Source of the DNA: CAXXOK01 sp963664595 | GTDB taxonomy: Bacteria > Bacillota > Clostridia > Christensenellales > Aristaeellaceae | Length of the DNA stretch: 64,000 nucleotides | NCBI GenBank assembly: GCA_963664595.2 | Contig: CAXXOK010000011.1 | Span: 248,001-312,000, forward strand | Direction: 5' to 3' | Part shown: positions 33,538 to 43,048 of the stretch, one piece after another | How positions within the stretch are numbered: the first letter of the stretch is position 1 | How the letters are laid out: each line of letters starts with the position of its first letter | The notes under the pieces: generated by a model | Database searches by the model: none | What the model saw: only the letters and a program-made list of their open reading frames with translations | What the model was told of the DNA's origin: nothing | Translations under genes and position numbers: made by a program

Positions 33538-34953
33538 TCAGAACATCAGCAGATACATCTTCCTGAATCCCTCCGTGCCGTTGAAATCCTTGGCATCCAG
33601 GGTAAAGGCGTTCACAACCTCGCCCGTATACGCATTGATTTCAATTTTGATATTGGGCAGGCGTTCGCCGTTCTGGCCATAATAAGCTGCCACGGCCTTG
33701 GCGAAAACCGCATCGCTGTCATACTCGCTGGGCATACTGAAATAGAATTTCCACAGCGGAGCCTGCGGATCAGTTATATCGTATAAAACGGTATCATCAT
33801 GTATAAAGAAGACAACCTCATCCGGCTTGCGCCCGATGACGGATACGAGGGCATCCTCCGCAACGGCCAGCGCCTGCTCCTGTGTCATGGCGTTTGCATC
33901 CGGCAGGCCATAGGCATAGGAAAACATCGTGGCTTCAAAGTGGTCGAAATACGCGGGCGCTTCCGGGTATTTTGCCAGTACACGGTCACGGAAGGCAGCG
34001 CTCCATGCGGCAAACTGCTCCACGCTCCAGTCCCCCGGGGCAGACGGCAGGGTATCCTCATAGGTGCGCATTTCCATGAGCAGCGCATCGTTGTTCCTCT
34101 CCGTTTGCAGTGCTTTATGCGCCTGCCTTTCCGCGATGGTATCGGCAACCGGCTCATAGAACGCGCCCGTATCCGGATTCACAAAAAGCGTCAGTACCTC
34201 AAACAGCGCGTCCTCCGCGGGCATATCGACGGGCTTTGTAAAGCTGACGGCCCAATAGGCCTGGGTATCGCAGGGCTGTACAAACTCCGGCACCTGAAAA
34301 GAGGTTTCCACCGAATACCGGTCCAGCGCGCTTTCCGGTACGCCATATCCTTTAAGAATCGCCTGCCGTGCCAACGATACGGCGGCTTGCTCATCCACGC
34401 TGCCCTCGGGGACGGCATACAGGGTTTCTCCCTCCCGCTGAAGGCCCATGTCCGCCTGCAGCTGCGAATACCATGCCTGCTCCTGCGTATCCCACGCCTC
34501 AAACGGCCCCCAGGCCGCCTGCATGATGGTCATAAAGCTGATCTCAGATACCGCCATGCCCGTAAACGCCGTCAGCGCTTCATCCGCGATGCGGGCGGCC
34601 TCGTCCGCATCCGTGATTTCCCTCGCAATCAGGCGCTGCCGCTGCGGGGTGTTTTCCAAATAGTCCAGGCTGATCAGGGCTTCCACCAGCGATATTTTAT
34701 GGTCGTTGGTCCAGTTCTCGTAATACCCCTGCGTTTGCTCGGTTTCCAATATGAGCTGCCCGGTGCTTTGCAGGGTGATGGCAGCCAGCGCCATCCCCGT
34801 GATGAGCACAACGATAACGGCAAGCACCGCCGCGGATGAGATTTTCCTTTTCACAATGGGTTCCTCCTTCACACTGCACGCCGCTCCCATCAACGCCTGA
34901 TAGCAATTGTCGGGCATGGGTTTAAACGCGTTCTGCAGTCTTACCAGTTTCAT
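33538..34953 (-). CDS. Membrane-anchored anti-sigma-like protein of the ECF pair
   Basis: 471 residues. A cytosolic N-terminus of about 38 residues (MKLVRLQNAFKPMPDNCYQA) precedes one membrane helix (ISSAAVLAVIVVLITGMALA) and a large outer part of over 400 residues with repeated segments resembling PepSY-like folds (YSVETSFQVPEF, LPNIKIEINAYTGEVV). The gene overlaps the sigma gene by 32 bp, so the two are coupled and the N-terminus most likely binds the sigma factor. No named domain is certain. Confidence 0.8.
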   Translation of the reverse strand: MKLVRLQNAFKPMPDNCYQALMGAACSVKEEPIVKRKISSAAVLAVIVVLITGMALAAITLQSTGQLILETEQTQGYYENWTNDHKISLVEALISLDYLENTPQRQRLIAREITDADEAARIADEALTAFTGMAVSEISFMTIMQAAWGPFEAWDTQEQAWYSQLQADMGLQREGETLYAVPEGSVDEQAAVSLARQAILKGYGVPESALDRYSVETSFQVPEFVQPCDTQAYWAVSFTKPVDMPAEDALFEVLTLFVNPDTGAFYEPVADTIAERQAHKALQTERNNDALLMEMRTYEDTLPSAPGDWSVEQFAAWSAAFRDRVLAKYPEAPAYFDHFEATMFSYAYGLPDANAMTQEQALAVAEDALVSVIGRKPDEVVFFIHDDTVLYDITDPQAPLWKFYFSMPSEYDSDAVFAKAVAAYYGQNGERLPNIKIEINAYTGEVVNAFTLDAKDFNGTEGFRKMYLLMF

Positions 34954-35440
34954 GAAACCATGCCTCCTTATCAGCGCCGAGCGACCGGCGCATCTGTTCC
35001 CGTGCGCGGTTCAACCGGCTGCGCACCGTGGTTTGCGGGATGTGGAGCAGCGAGGAAATATCCTGATAGCTGCAGCCTTCCAGATAAAACAGCACCAATG
35101 GCAGACGCTGCCTCTCCGGCAGCATTTCCAGCGCAAGCTGCAGAAACGGATCGGGCGCCGGGGCTTCGGCTGCAGGGTATACGGTCTGCTGAAGCAGATA
35201 CTTCCTTTTCCTGCGGCCGATGGTGTGGCACGTATTAATGCAGATCCGCGTAACCCATGTGCCAAACATTGCCGTGTCTCTCAGCCGGTGGCGGTTTTCC
35301 CATGCCTTGAGTGCCGTTTCCTGCAGGGCGTCCCGGCAATCCTCGTCGTTGCGGAGGATGGTGCGGGCCACCCGGTAGAGCGTTTCGCTCGTACGGTCTA
35401 TCAGCATGACAAAGGTTGCTTTGTCCATTTTCCGGTTCAC
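34922..35440 (-). CDS. ECF-type RNA polymerase sigma factor
   Basis: 172 residues. Region 2: TLYRVARTILRNDEDCRDAL, TALKAWENRHRLRDTAMFG, WVTRICINTCHTIGRRKRK. Region 4: LPERQRLPLVLFYLEGCSYQ, SSLLHIPQTTVRSRLNRARE. The first codon is GTG (35440), with an ATG 12 bp later equally possible; neither has a strong binding site. It is followed by its overlapping anti-sigma gene. Confidence 0.92.
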   Translation of the reverse strand: MNRKMDKATFVMLIDRTSETLYRVARTILRNDEDCRDALQETALKAWENRHRLRDTAMFGTWVTRICINTCHTIGRRKRKYLLQQTVYPAAEAPAPDPFLQLALEMLPERQRLPLVLFYLEGCSYQDISSLLHIPQTTVRSRLNRAREQMRRSLGADKEAWFHETGKTAERV

Positions 35441-35730
35441 ATCCCATTTTTGTCTGTTGTGAGTTGTTATTCAAATCAGAGAGAAAGCATTGCCGCAGCA
35501 GGGGTGATAGCAGTACTACACCTATTAGACGCGCCGGCAAGTGAAAAGCTCCCGGCTGATTTTCAATTTTCGCGCGGAAATAATCAAAAGCCCTGCCTGT
35601 AAACGAGCCACACCCTGTAAGGGAGTAAACAAAGACCTGTCATTTGCTTCGCTCTGCAACTGATAGCTGAAGCTTATTCCACTCACCGCCCTGCTGGTGA
35701 GTGGATAACGCGAAAGCTATACATCAAAAA
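35441..35730. other. Spacer between sigma gene and IS island
   Basis: About 290 bp without a gene. A perfect 9-bp hairpin, CCACTCACC/GGTGAGTGG, lies at 35679-35704. The sigma gene's own promoter is expected here, but no clear ECF or sigma-A match was found. Confidence 0.4.
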
Positions 35731-35759
35731 ACCGGCCCGTTTTTCAACGGACCGGTTCA
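35726..35759 (-). terminator. Terminator at the IS1182 remnant end
   Basis: Minus strand AACCGGTCCGTT, GAAA, AACGGGCCGGTT followed by TTTT: imperfect 12-bp stem and T run just after the transposase stop at 35762. Confidence 0.75.
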
Positions 35760-35761
35760 GT

Positions 35762-37207
35762 CTATGAAACAACCCGTTTTTGAAACAGCAAGAAGCGAGA
35801 AATTATCAACGCGAGAGGCCCAAAGACAACGAAAACGGGAAACAACGCCAAAAAGCGGAGAAGAAGGAAGGGTATCCACTTCCATCTTCCCAGTTTCTTG
35901 AGATTCATCGTCGCATATTTAAGCTTGACCCAGTTGATTACGCGGTCAAGCCCCCGGTACGGTGTGTATCGCATGGCATGTTTTTCCTTGGCGTCTCCGA
36001 ATACCCTTTCAATAGTTTGCCCCCGCATAGCGTAGGTTTCTTTGCCAAGAGGCGAATGCCGGACATCCTCGGCATGCTCCACGTAGTCTTTCCAAATATG
36101 GCGCGTTACCACTTTCGTACAGTGTTGGCTGATTGTACATCGATTTCTTTCGGGGCACTTCTTACAAATGTAGGATTTACTTTTATTCTCCCGGTAGCCG
36201 TCCCGGTTGGTGGTGGAATAGCTGAGAACCTTGTCCTGCGGACAAAGAACACAATCATAGTATTCGTCGTAAACGTAGTCATACCACGGCAAATTATCCT
36301 TTTTGTCACGGGTCGTTTGTTAGGCAGGGAGGGAATCCAGCCGCTGTCAAAGACCGTTTTACAGATTCACGGTGTTTTGTACCCCGCATCAGCAACCACC
36401 ACTTCAACCTCGGGGTAATGCTTCAGCAGGTTCTGGTATACGGCATCAAAGGCTACACTGTCATGGACATTTCCCGCGGTTACAACCGCCTCCAGCACGA
36501 AGTTGTTCTTGTCGCAAAGAGTGTGTGCGCTATAAGCACAGCGCTTCTTATGCTCGCCCTTGTGGAAAACGCCGCTGTCAGGGTCGGTGGTTGATTCGGT
36601 GACAATCCTCTCCTTGGGCGGATTGGGATCGTCGCCATCATCGAAAGGGTTCTTGCCATGCGCGACACGGTCCACGTTTACTTCCTCCAAGAACTGTTTT
36701 TCGTATATGCGTGCCGTCTGTGGAATTTTTTCTGATAATTCTCTTTTTCAAGTTCACGTTTGCTTTGATGTGCGTTCCGTTAATAAATACGACATCGGGA
36801 GACAGAAAGCCCGCCTGATTGGCTTCCTCCAATATCCAGCGGAATACCTCTTCGATCACATCCTGCGTAAACCGGTTGGCAAACGCATAGCTCACGGTCG
36901 CAGAATGCGGGATTTCCTGTGCCATGGTATACCCCAGAAACCACCGGTAGCCTATGTTAAGCTCTATGTTTTTGACCGTTTGGCGCAGGGAACGTATTCC
37001 ATATAAATGTTGTATTAAAACCATTTTATTCAGTACGACCGGGTCAATACTCGGCCTGCCGTTGTCCGGGCAGTATAAATCATCAACAAATCCATAGATG
37101 CGATCGAAATCCACCGCCGTGTCTTTTTTTCGCAGCAGATGATCCTTGGGTATCAACATATCTGTGCACAACATTTCGATTGTTTGCCGTTGCTTTGGTA
37201 CCGTCAA
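35762..37207 (-). pseudogene. IS1182-family transposase, decayed (two frameshifts and a nonsense codon)
   Basis: Three successive frames on the minus strand give one IS1182 transposase. 36638-37207 holds the DUF772-like N-terminus (DDLYCPDNGRPSIDPVVLNK, YRWFLGYTMAQEIPHSATVS). 36367-36690 continues (MEEVNVDRVAHGKNPFDDGD to VADAGYKTP). 35762-36292 holds the C-terminus (TIERVFGDAKEKHAMRYTPYRGL). The breaks are a shift at about 36700-36740, a TGA in place of a tryptophan codon at about 36365, and a lost A in an A run near 36300. It cannot make a working enzyme. Confidence 0.9.
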
Positions 37208-38504
37208 GAGTTTTGCGCAAATTAGTCAGCAGCCATAGTAGCGTAAGATCAACCAGCTATGGAATCCGGCCTTATGCCGGTATTCTCCAGGTGCTTCATG
37301 CTCATGTATTTCTTGTTGCCCCATTGGGTGCCTGCGACATGTCGCAGGCGGGCGCACACCAGCATCAGGGCCGAGTTGCCGTCAGGGAAGGTTCCGACAA
37401 CCCTTGTTCGCCGCCGGATCTCCCGGTTCAGCCGCTCAATCACATTGCTGGTACGAATGCGCGTCCAATGCTCAAAGGGGAAGTCCGCGTAGGTTAGCGT
37501 CTCTTCAATACCATTCTCAACCTTAGCGGCAGCCTCTTTCAGTTTCATCTCTTGCAGAGCCGTAATGACCTGCTTGGCTTTGACCCTCGCAGCCGCCTTG
37601 CTCTCCTGCGCATGGATTGCCTTGAGCATCTTGGCCACCAGCTTCATCTTTGAGCGCGGAACCGCAGAGAATACGTTACGGTAGAAATGGACGGTGCAGC
37701 GTTGGTATTTTGCCTCCGGAAAGACCTCGCCGACCGCTTCCAGCATCCCAAGGCATTTGTCCCCAATGACCAGCTGCACGCCGTTGAGCCCGCGTCCCTT
37801 GAGCCATTGAAAGAAGCTTACCCAACTGGCTTTGTCTTCCTTCATTCCCTCGGCCGCGCCGATCACCTCGCGGTATCCATCCTCATTGACCGCTATGGCG
37901 ACCAGGATCGCCACATTCTCGTACTCGCCGCCCCAGTTGCGGCGCAGGTAGATGCCATCCACATACACGTACGGGTATTTCCCTCCACGCAAGGGCCGGT
38001 TCCGCCAGTCTTCGATAGGAACGTACGCTTTCTTGTTGAGTTCGCTGATGGTAGAAGGCGATACCTTGCTGCCCCACAGCGCTTCGGTGATGTCCTCCAC
38101 CCGGCGGACGGAAACGCCTGCCAGATACATCTCGATCAGCGCTTCTTCCACGCTGCTTTCCCTGCGGCGGTATCGCTCGATGATGGCCGTCTCAAACGAA
38201 GCGCCCTTCAGCTTGGGAACCTTCAGCGTGACGTCGCCGGATGTCGTGGTCAAGTTTCTGGCATAATGCCCCGCGCGGTATCCCTCCCGGGCTTCCGTGC
38301 GTTCGTATTTCGCCGCGTTGGTCAGTGCTTTGGCTTCCTGCTCCAGCAGGTTGTTCAACGTTTCCTCCACACTGCTGCGCACCAGTTCCTTCAATTCACC
38401 CTTGATGATTTCCTCGTTTAGCTGTACTATTTTCTTGGACATGTCGGCAGTTCCCCTTTCGGTGAATGGTTGTGGTGACTTTATTCTACCAAAAGGCTGC
38501 TGAC
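37197..38504 (-). mobile_element. IS256-family insertion sequence, copy 1
   Basis: Terminal repeats GTCAGCAGCC (37225) and GGCTGCTGAC (ending 38504). A further 28 bp to the left, starting GGTACCGTCAA, is shared with copy 2, so the true left end may be at 37197. No clean target duplication is visible. Confidence 0.8.
37249..38442 (-). CDS. IS256-family (Mutator-type) transposase, copy 1
   Basis: 397 residues, full length. The DDE core is seen in YPYVYVDGIYLRRNWGGEYE, LVIGDKCLGMLEAVGEVFPE and NVIERLNREIRRRTRVVGTF, with the family signature YQRCTVHFYRNVFSAVP. About 97 percent identical by eye to the copy at 39905. Upstream AAGGGGAACTGCCGAC gives a plausible binding site. Intact, so probably active. 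Confidence 0.94.
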   Translation of the reverse strand: MSKKIVQLNEEIIKGELKELVRSSVEETLNNLLEQEAKALTNAAKYERTEAREGYRAGHYARNLTTTSGDVTLKVPKLKGASFETAIIERYRRRESSVEEALIEMYLAGVSVRRVEDITEALWGSKVSPSTISELNKKAYVPIEDWRNRPLRGGKYPYVYVDGIYLRRNWGGEYENVAILVAIAVNEDGYREVIGAAEGMKEDKASWVSFFQWLKGRGLNGVQLVIGDKCLGMLEAVGEVFPEAKYQRCTVHFYRNVFSAVPRSKMKLVAKMLKAIHAQESKAAARVKAKQVITALQEMKLKEAAAKVENGIEETLTYADFPFEHWTRIRTSNVIERLNREIRRRTRVVGTFPDGNSALMLVCARLRHVAGTQWGNKKYMSMKHLENTGIRPDSIAG

Positions 38505-38551
38505 AATAGTGTCAAGGTGAGTTCGCAATTTCGAAGTACTCCGCCAATGAA

Positions 38552-39743
38552 TTAAGCCGCCTGGGGCAACAAGGAACGAATGGATTCTTCGCTGAGATAA
38601 GCTCTGGAAACCGACCAGTCTTCCGTATATTCCATGAGAAACGTGATGACCAGGCGAAGATATGAGTCTGGGTTAGGGAAGATTCCAGCAACCCTTGTTC
38701 GCCGCCGTATCTCCTCTTTAAGACGCTCCAAAATGTTGGTTGAGGCAATCTTACGGGAATCGAGCTTCGGGAAGGCACAGATAGAAGGAAAGGGAATCCT
38801 CCAACCCTTCCTCAAGCACCTCCATTGCCTTGGGGTATTTTCCTGTGTACTTCTGCACCAGCGCCGCGGCGCGCGCCCTTGCCCCCTCCGCGGAGGGGGC
38901 AAGCCAAATCTCCTTGAGCTGCCCAGCGAATTCTGCTTTGTCACGGTGAGGTATATGGGCGAGGATATTTCGCATGAAATGCACCTTGCATCGTTGCCAT
39001 GATGCGCCGGGAAAGCTTTGCCGGATCGCGCTGACCAGTCCTGCGTTCGCGTCTGAAATCACTAATGCGGGAGTTGCCATGCCCCGGGTTTTCAGGTGTA
39101 TAAACAGCTGCGTGTAGCTTTCAGCTGATTCCTCCAACATCGGTTCAATGCTGAGCACTTCCCGTTTCCCTGCGCTGTTCACAGCGCATACGATCAACAC
39201 TGCCATGCTGACCACTCTGCCGTTGAAACGTACCTTCTCATACAGAGCATCCACCCATAACACCGGATAAGATATATCGGACAAAGGACGATTGCGGAAG
39301 GCTTCTACCTGCTCGTTCAGCCCTTTCGTCATGACGCTTACCTGGCTGCGCGACAGGTTTTCTATCCCCAGCCGCTTGGCCAGCTTCTCGATCTTACGCG
39401 TGGACACGCCTTGTACGAACGCTTCCTGGATCACTTCTACCAAGGCCGTCTCGCTTCTTTTACGCTCAATGATGAAGAACGGGATATACCCACCGTTTCT
39501 GGCTTTGGGCACCAGCAGGTACATCGTTCCCATGCGCGTATCCAGCCGTCTGGGCCGGTAACCGCTTCGATATCCTTCCCGTACTTCGCTATGCTCGTTC
39601 TTTCTTGCTCCCAGCTGCTGCGATATTTCCGCCTCCATGAGCTGATCACAGAGCCATTCCAGCATATTAAGCATTGGGTCGGGCTTTCCAATGCATTCCA
39701 GTAGCAATTCTGTCAGGTTTATGGTACGCTTTCCTTGAGTCAT
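38552..39743 (-). pseudogene. Second type of IS256-family transposase, frameshifted
   Basis: 330 good residues from MTQGKRTINLTELLLECIGK through the DDE residues at YPVLWVDALYEKVRFNGRVV and LVISDANAGLVSAIRQSFPG and the signature WQRCKVHFMRNILAHIPHRD. The frame then breaks near 38765. The other frame carries on with RKIASTNILERLKEEIRRRT and ends at 38552. One indel therefore separates the last catalytic region. Only about a quarter of positions look shared with the neighbouring IS256 copies, so this is a different element. It lies exactly between them. Confidence 0.88.
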
Positions 39744-39852
39744 TAGGGACGCTCCTTTCGAATGTCTGTCTCAATTCATTCTTTCGGAGCCCTAATGGCT
39801 TTTCCATTCCTGCTATCCTAAATTGCAACCTTTATTGTACGCTATCTATCGT

Positions 39853-41160
39853 GGTACCGTCAATAGTTTTGCGCAAATTGGTCAGCAGCCTTGGTAATGT
39901 GAGATCAACCGGCTATGGAATCCGGCATGGAACCGGCATTCTCCAGATGCTTCATGCTCATGTACATCTTGTTTCCCCATTGGGTGCCTGCGACATGTCG
40001 CAGGCGGGCGCACACCAGCATCAGGGCCGAGTTGCCGTCGGGGAAGGTGCCGACAACCCTTGTTCGCCGCCGGATCTCCCGGTTCAGCCGCTCAATCACA
40101 TTGTTGGTACGAATGCGCGTCCAATGCTCAAACGGGAAGTCCGCGTAGGTCAGCGTCTCTTCAATACCATTCTCAACCTTAGCGGCAGCCTCTTTCAGTT
40201 TCATCTCTTGCAAAGCCGTAACGACCTGCTTGGCTTTGACCCGCGCAGCCGCCTTGCTCTCCTGCGCATGGATCGCCTTGAGCATCTTGGCCACCAGCTT
40301 CATTTTGGAACGGGGAACTGCGGAGAATACGTTACGGTAGAAGTGGACGGTGCAGCGTTGGTATTTAGCCTCCGGAAAGACCTCGCCGACCGCTTCCAGC
40401 ATCCCAAGGCATTTGTCCCCAATGACCAGCTGCACGCCGTTCAGCCCGCGTCCTTTGAGCCATTGAAAGAAGCTTACCCAACTGATCTTGTCCTCTTTCA
40501 TTCCTTCCGCTGCCCCGATGACCTCGCGGTATCCGTCCTCGTTGACCGCTATGGCAACCAGGATCGCTACATTCTCGTATTCGCCGCCCCAGTTGCGGCG
40601 AAGATAGATGCCATCCACATAAACGTATGGGTACTTGCCGCTCTGCAATGGTCGGTTACGCCAATCCTCAATATGGATATACGCTTTCTTGTTCAGTTCA
40701 CTGATCGTGGCAGGCGATACCTTGCTGCCCCACAGCGCCTCTGTGATGTCCTCCACCCGGCGAACGGAGACGCCGGCCAGATACATTTCGATCAGCGCTT
40801 CTTCCACGCTACTTTCCCTGCGCCGGTACCGTTCAATAATGGCCGTTTCAAACGAAGCGCCTTTCAGCTTGGGAACCTTCAGCGTGACGTCGCCGGATGT
40901 CGTGGTCAAGTTTCTGGCATAATGCCCCGCGCGGTATCCCTCCCGGGCTTCCGTGCGTTCGTATTTCGCCGCGTTGGTCAGTTCTTTGGCCTCCTGCTCC
41001 AGCAGGTTGTTCAACGTTTCCTCCACACTGCTGCGCACCAGTTCCTTCAATTCACCCTTGATGATTTCCTCGTTTAGCTGTACTATTTTCTTGGACATGT
41101 CGGCAGTTCCCCTTTCGGTGAATGGTTGTGGTGACTTTATTCTACCAAAAGGCTGCTGAC
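39853..41160 (-). mobile_element. IS256-family insertion sequence, copy 2
   Basis: Left end GGTACCGTCAATAG, terminal repeat GTCAGCAGCCTTGGTA at 39881, right terminal repeat GGCTGCTGAC ending at 41160. Near-identical to copy 1 over its whole length. The sequence right of it (41195-41217, TTATTGTACGTTATCT) resembles the sequence left of it (39832-39850). Confidence 0.82.
39905..41098 (-). CDS. IS256-family transposase, copy 2
   Basis: 397 residues, same length and start as copy 1, differing at roughly a dozen positions (for example IHIEDWRNRPLQSGKYP against VPIEDWRNRPLRGGKYP, and ENAGSMPDSIAG against ENTGIRPDSIAG). All DDE segments intact. The level of divergence means that the two copies are not a very recent duplication, or arrived separately. 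Confidence 0.94.
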   Translation of the reverse strand: MSKKIVQLNEEIIKGELKELVRSSVEETLNNLLEQEAKELTNAAKYERTEAREGYRAGHYARNLTTTSGDVTLKVPKLKGASFETAIIERYRRRESSVEEALIEMYLAGVSVRRVEDITEALWGSKVSPATISELNKKAYIHIEDWRNRPLQSGKYPYVYVDGIYLRRNWGGEYENVAILVAIAVNEDGYREVIGAAEGMKEDKISWVSFFQWLKGRGLNGVQLVIGDKCLGMLEAVGEVFPEAKYQRCTVHFYRNVFSAVPRSKMKLVAKMLKAIHAQESKAAARVKAKQVVTALQEMKLKEAAAKVENGIEETLTYADFPFEHWTRIRTNNVIERLNREIRRRTRVVGTFPDGNSALMLVCARLRHVAGTQWGNKMYMSMKHLENAGSMPDSIAG

Positions 41161-41402
41161 TTGTCCTTTCTTATTTGTTTTTCAATTTGCGTAACTTATT
41201 GTACGTTATCTCTATCGTTGCTTTTCTTCCTTGTGCAGCATCTTCATTACCTGCCTCTATTATACTAAAAAAGCCCCTTTGAATGGGACTTTTTTGACAA
41301 GCCAAAATGCTGGATGCCCAGCATCTTTCTATTATCTATTTTATGATTGTCAACCAAAATTAACTATCCCGTGAATTAAACTTATATCTACATATCAATA
41401 AT
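41161..41402. other. AT-rich spacer with two terminator hairpins
   Basis: No gene. AAAAAAGCCCC/GGGACTTTTTT at 41268-41294 and ATGCTGG/CCAGCAT at about 41305-41326 are bidirectional terminator-like hairpins. They separate the IS island from the AT-rich cassette that follows. Confidence 0.55.
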
Positions 41403-41753
41403 TCAAATATCATTCCTTATAAAGATAAGGTTATTAATTTCGCGTTCTTTCAAAGGGACACCATTAAGTAAGACATCATTAAAATCTTGATTAAAAAATT
41501 CAGCCGCTTTCGATTGACAATTCAACATAAATGTTGGAGTAGGCCGTCGATCATTTGTTATTGGATACATAGAAATAATCATCTTATTATTAAATCGATA
41601 TGCTGAATATGATGGATATAATGGATGGGAAAAAATCCGCACTTTATCTGGATATAATTTCATATACTGTAAAAAGAAAAGATATGCATCTTTAATCTTT
41701 TCCACCAATGTCAATCCATCAAGAAAATGTTGTTCAAGCTGTGAAAGAAGCAT
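41403..41753 (-). CDS. C-terminal part of the TIR-like effector, separated by a frameshift
   Basis: 116 residues from an internal ATG, without its own ribosome binding site. The frame is open further upstream, right to the stop of the TIR gene, and reads LRGYFEKDKSVWNIILPDLS there. Joined to the preceding TIR frame by restoring one T (GATAATTTAAGAGGA), it gives RENNLDNLRGYFEKDKSVW and a single protein of about 345 residues. The fragment contains FSHPLYPSYSAYRFNNKMII, similar in character to ligand-sensing domains next to helix-turn-helix or TIR domains. Domain identity is inference. Confidence 0.65.
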   Translation of the reverse strand: MLLSQLEQHFLDGLTLVEKIKDAYLFFLQYMKLYPDKVRIFSHPLYPSYSAYRFNNKMIISMYPITNDRRPTPTFMLNCQSKAAEFFNQDFNDVLLNGVPLKEREINNLIFIRNDI

Positions 41754-41815
41754 CCGATTCGAAAGATCAGGCAGAATAATATTCCAAACTGATTTATCCT
41801 TTTCAAAATATCCTC

Positions 41816-42439
41816 TTAATTATCTAAGTTGTTTTCGCGCCATCGTCTGCTATGTATAAAGTACGTTGAAATTTCTGTTGACTCCCTGAATAACTCATTA
41901 TAATGTACATCAAACTCTGGGAAAAGACCAAATTTTTCTATTTGAAGATTTAAACTAGGCGTGTTAATTTGAGATATGATTTTTCTTTTTATTTGTGTGC
42001 ATGCAGGGCCAAGTGTTGCATCTATATTTTGTTTAATGGAAGTAACATTATACTTTGCGCAATTCAGTCCAAATAGATCTGAAGGTATTTTATATTGATA
42101 ATCTCCGAATTCTGGAATAATGAAAAACGTTCGTTCCCGTCCAAGAAAACCCATGAACATTCCTAATTCAAATAACACATTATCTCGTACTGTATAATAC
42201 TCTTCGTTTCTTGATATAAGATAATCATCAGGGCTTAAGATAAACACAGCAAAATCAGCAATTCTTAGTGCCGCAAACAAATCTTCCATGGGATAGTTGC
42301 CAATATTAAAAACACCTTGACTCCAACACTGTGTCAACACATCAGGTATATGATAGAGAGATGTTTGAACTGCCTCAGCATATGCGATATTTTCGCTTGA
42401 AGAACCTATAAAAACATTATACTTTCTCATAATTATCAA
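41816..42439 (-). CDS. TIR-like (CAP12/PycTIR type, PF10137) effector, N-terminal part
   Basis: 207 residues. The first 150 form a TIR-like nucleotide-binding domain: YNVFIGSSSENIAYAEAVQT, VFNIGNYPMEDLFAALRIAD, AVFILSPDD and RDNVLFELGMFMGFLGRERT with the conserved glutamate. Such proteins serve as NAD-degrading effectors of CBASS or Pycsar phage defence. The frame ends SRRWRENNLDN at a stop created by a missing T at 41816-41821; the rest of the protein is in the next frame. The gene is AT-rich compared with its surroundings, 10 bp after an unknown partner. No cyclase gene is in the window. Confidence 0.85.
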   Translation of the reverse strand: MIIMRKYNVFIGSSSENIAYAEAVQTSLYHIPDVLTQCWSQGVFNIGNYPMEDLFAALRIADFAVFILSPDDYLISRNEEYYTVRDNVLFELGMFMGFLGRERTFFIIPEFGDYQYKIPSDLFGLNCAKYNVTSIKQNIDATLGPACTQIKRKIISQINTPSLNLQIEKFGLFPEFDVHYNELFRESTEISTYFIHSRRWRENNLDN

Positions 42440-42449
42440 CTCTCATATA

Positions 42450-42932
42450 CTATCTTGGAGGAAACATCCGACTCTTCTTATATTTATACTCAGAAGGGAA
42501 TTTCTTAACCTCTTCATAAATACCTGCTATACATTCTTTAATTGCATTCGTATCCACACCATTCTCATAGAGCTTCGATAGTAGAAACTCTACAACAGCA
42601 GAATAATCACGTTTGTATTGTTTATTAAGTTCATTCCAATTAACATCCCTGAAGTATTTTGCGATTTTTTCGGGATAAGAAATTTTACCTTGTACCATTA
42701 ATACAGCAATAACTGGATAACCTATGTATCCCTGCCAATAAGATGCATTATCGTTGGAAGAATATGACACATCATCCCAAACAATATTATACCGCTTCTT
42801 ATTACCAGATGAACTTACTATTGCCTTATTATCATTCACTTCTACACGATTATCTATAACCGCACTTAATGCTTCGTAGATTTTTTCAATTGGAGGAATC
42901 CCCCACTCAGATAGAATAATTGGTTTATCCAT
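42450..42932 (-). CDS. Unknown AT-rich protein paired with the TIR-like effector
   Basis: 160 residues that I do not recognise. Predicted mainly soluble and mixed alpha/beta, with a short hydrophobic stretch (YIGYPVIAVLMVQGKI) at about residue 70 and a basic C-terminus (KKFPSEYKYKKSRMFPPR). It lies 10 bp upstream of the TIR gene in the same orientation and has the same low GC content and codon use, unlike the flanking GC-rich genes. The pairing suggests a sensor, regulator or immunity partner, which is inference. Confidence 0.7.
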   Translation of the reverse strand: MDKPIILSEWGIPPIEKIYEALSAVIDNRVEVNDNKAIVSSSGNKKRYNIVWDDVSYSSNDNASYWQGYIGYPVIAVLMVQGKISYPEKIAKYFRDVNWNELNKQYKRDYSAVVEFLLSKLYENGVDTNAIKECIAGIYEEVKKFPSEYKYKKSRMFPPR

Positions 42933-43048
42933 ACTGCACCATTTCTTTTCATATAATCGTACTTATTTTACCACATGTGCATTGACTATGTAAAGATTAA
43001 TATCTTGCATAGTCTGATAATTAACATTCAGATTAACTATCCTATTTA

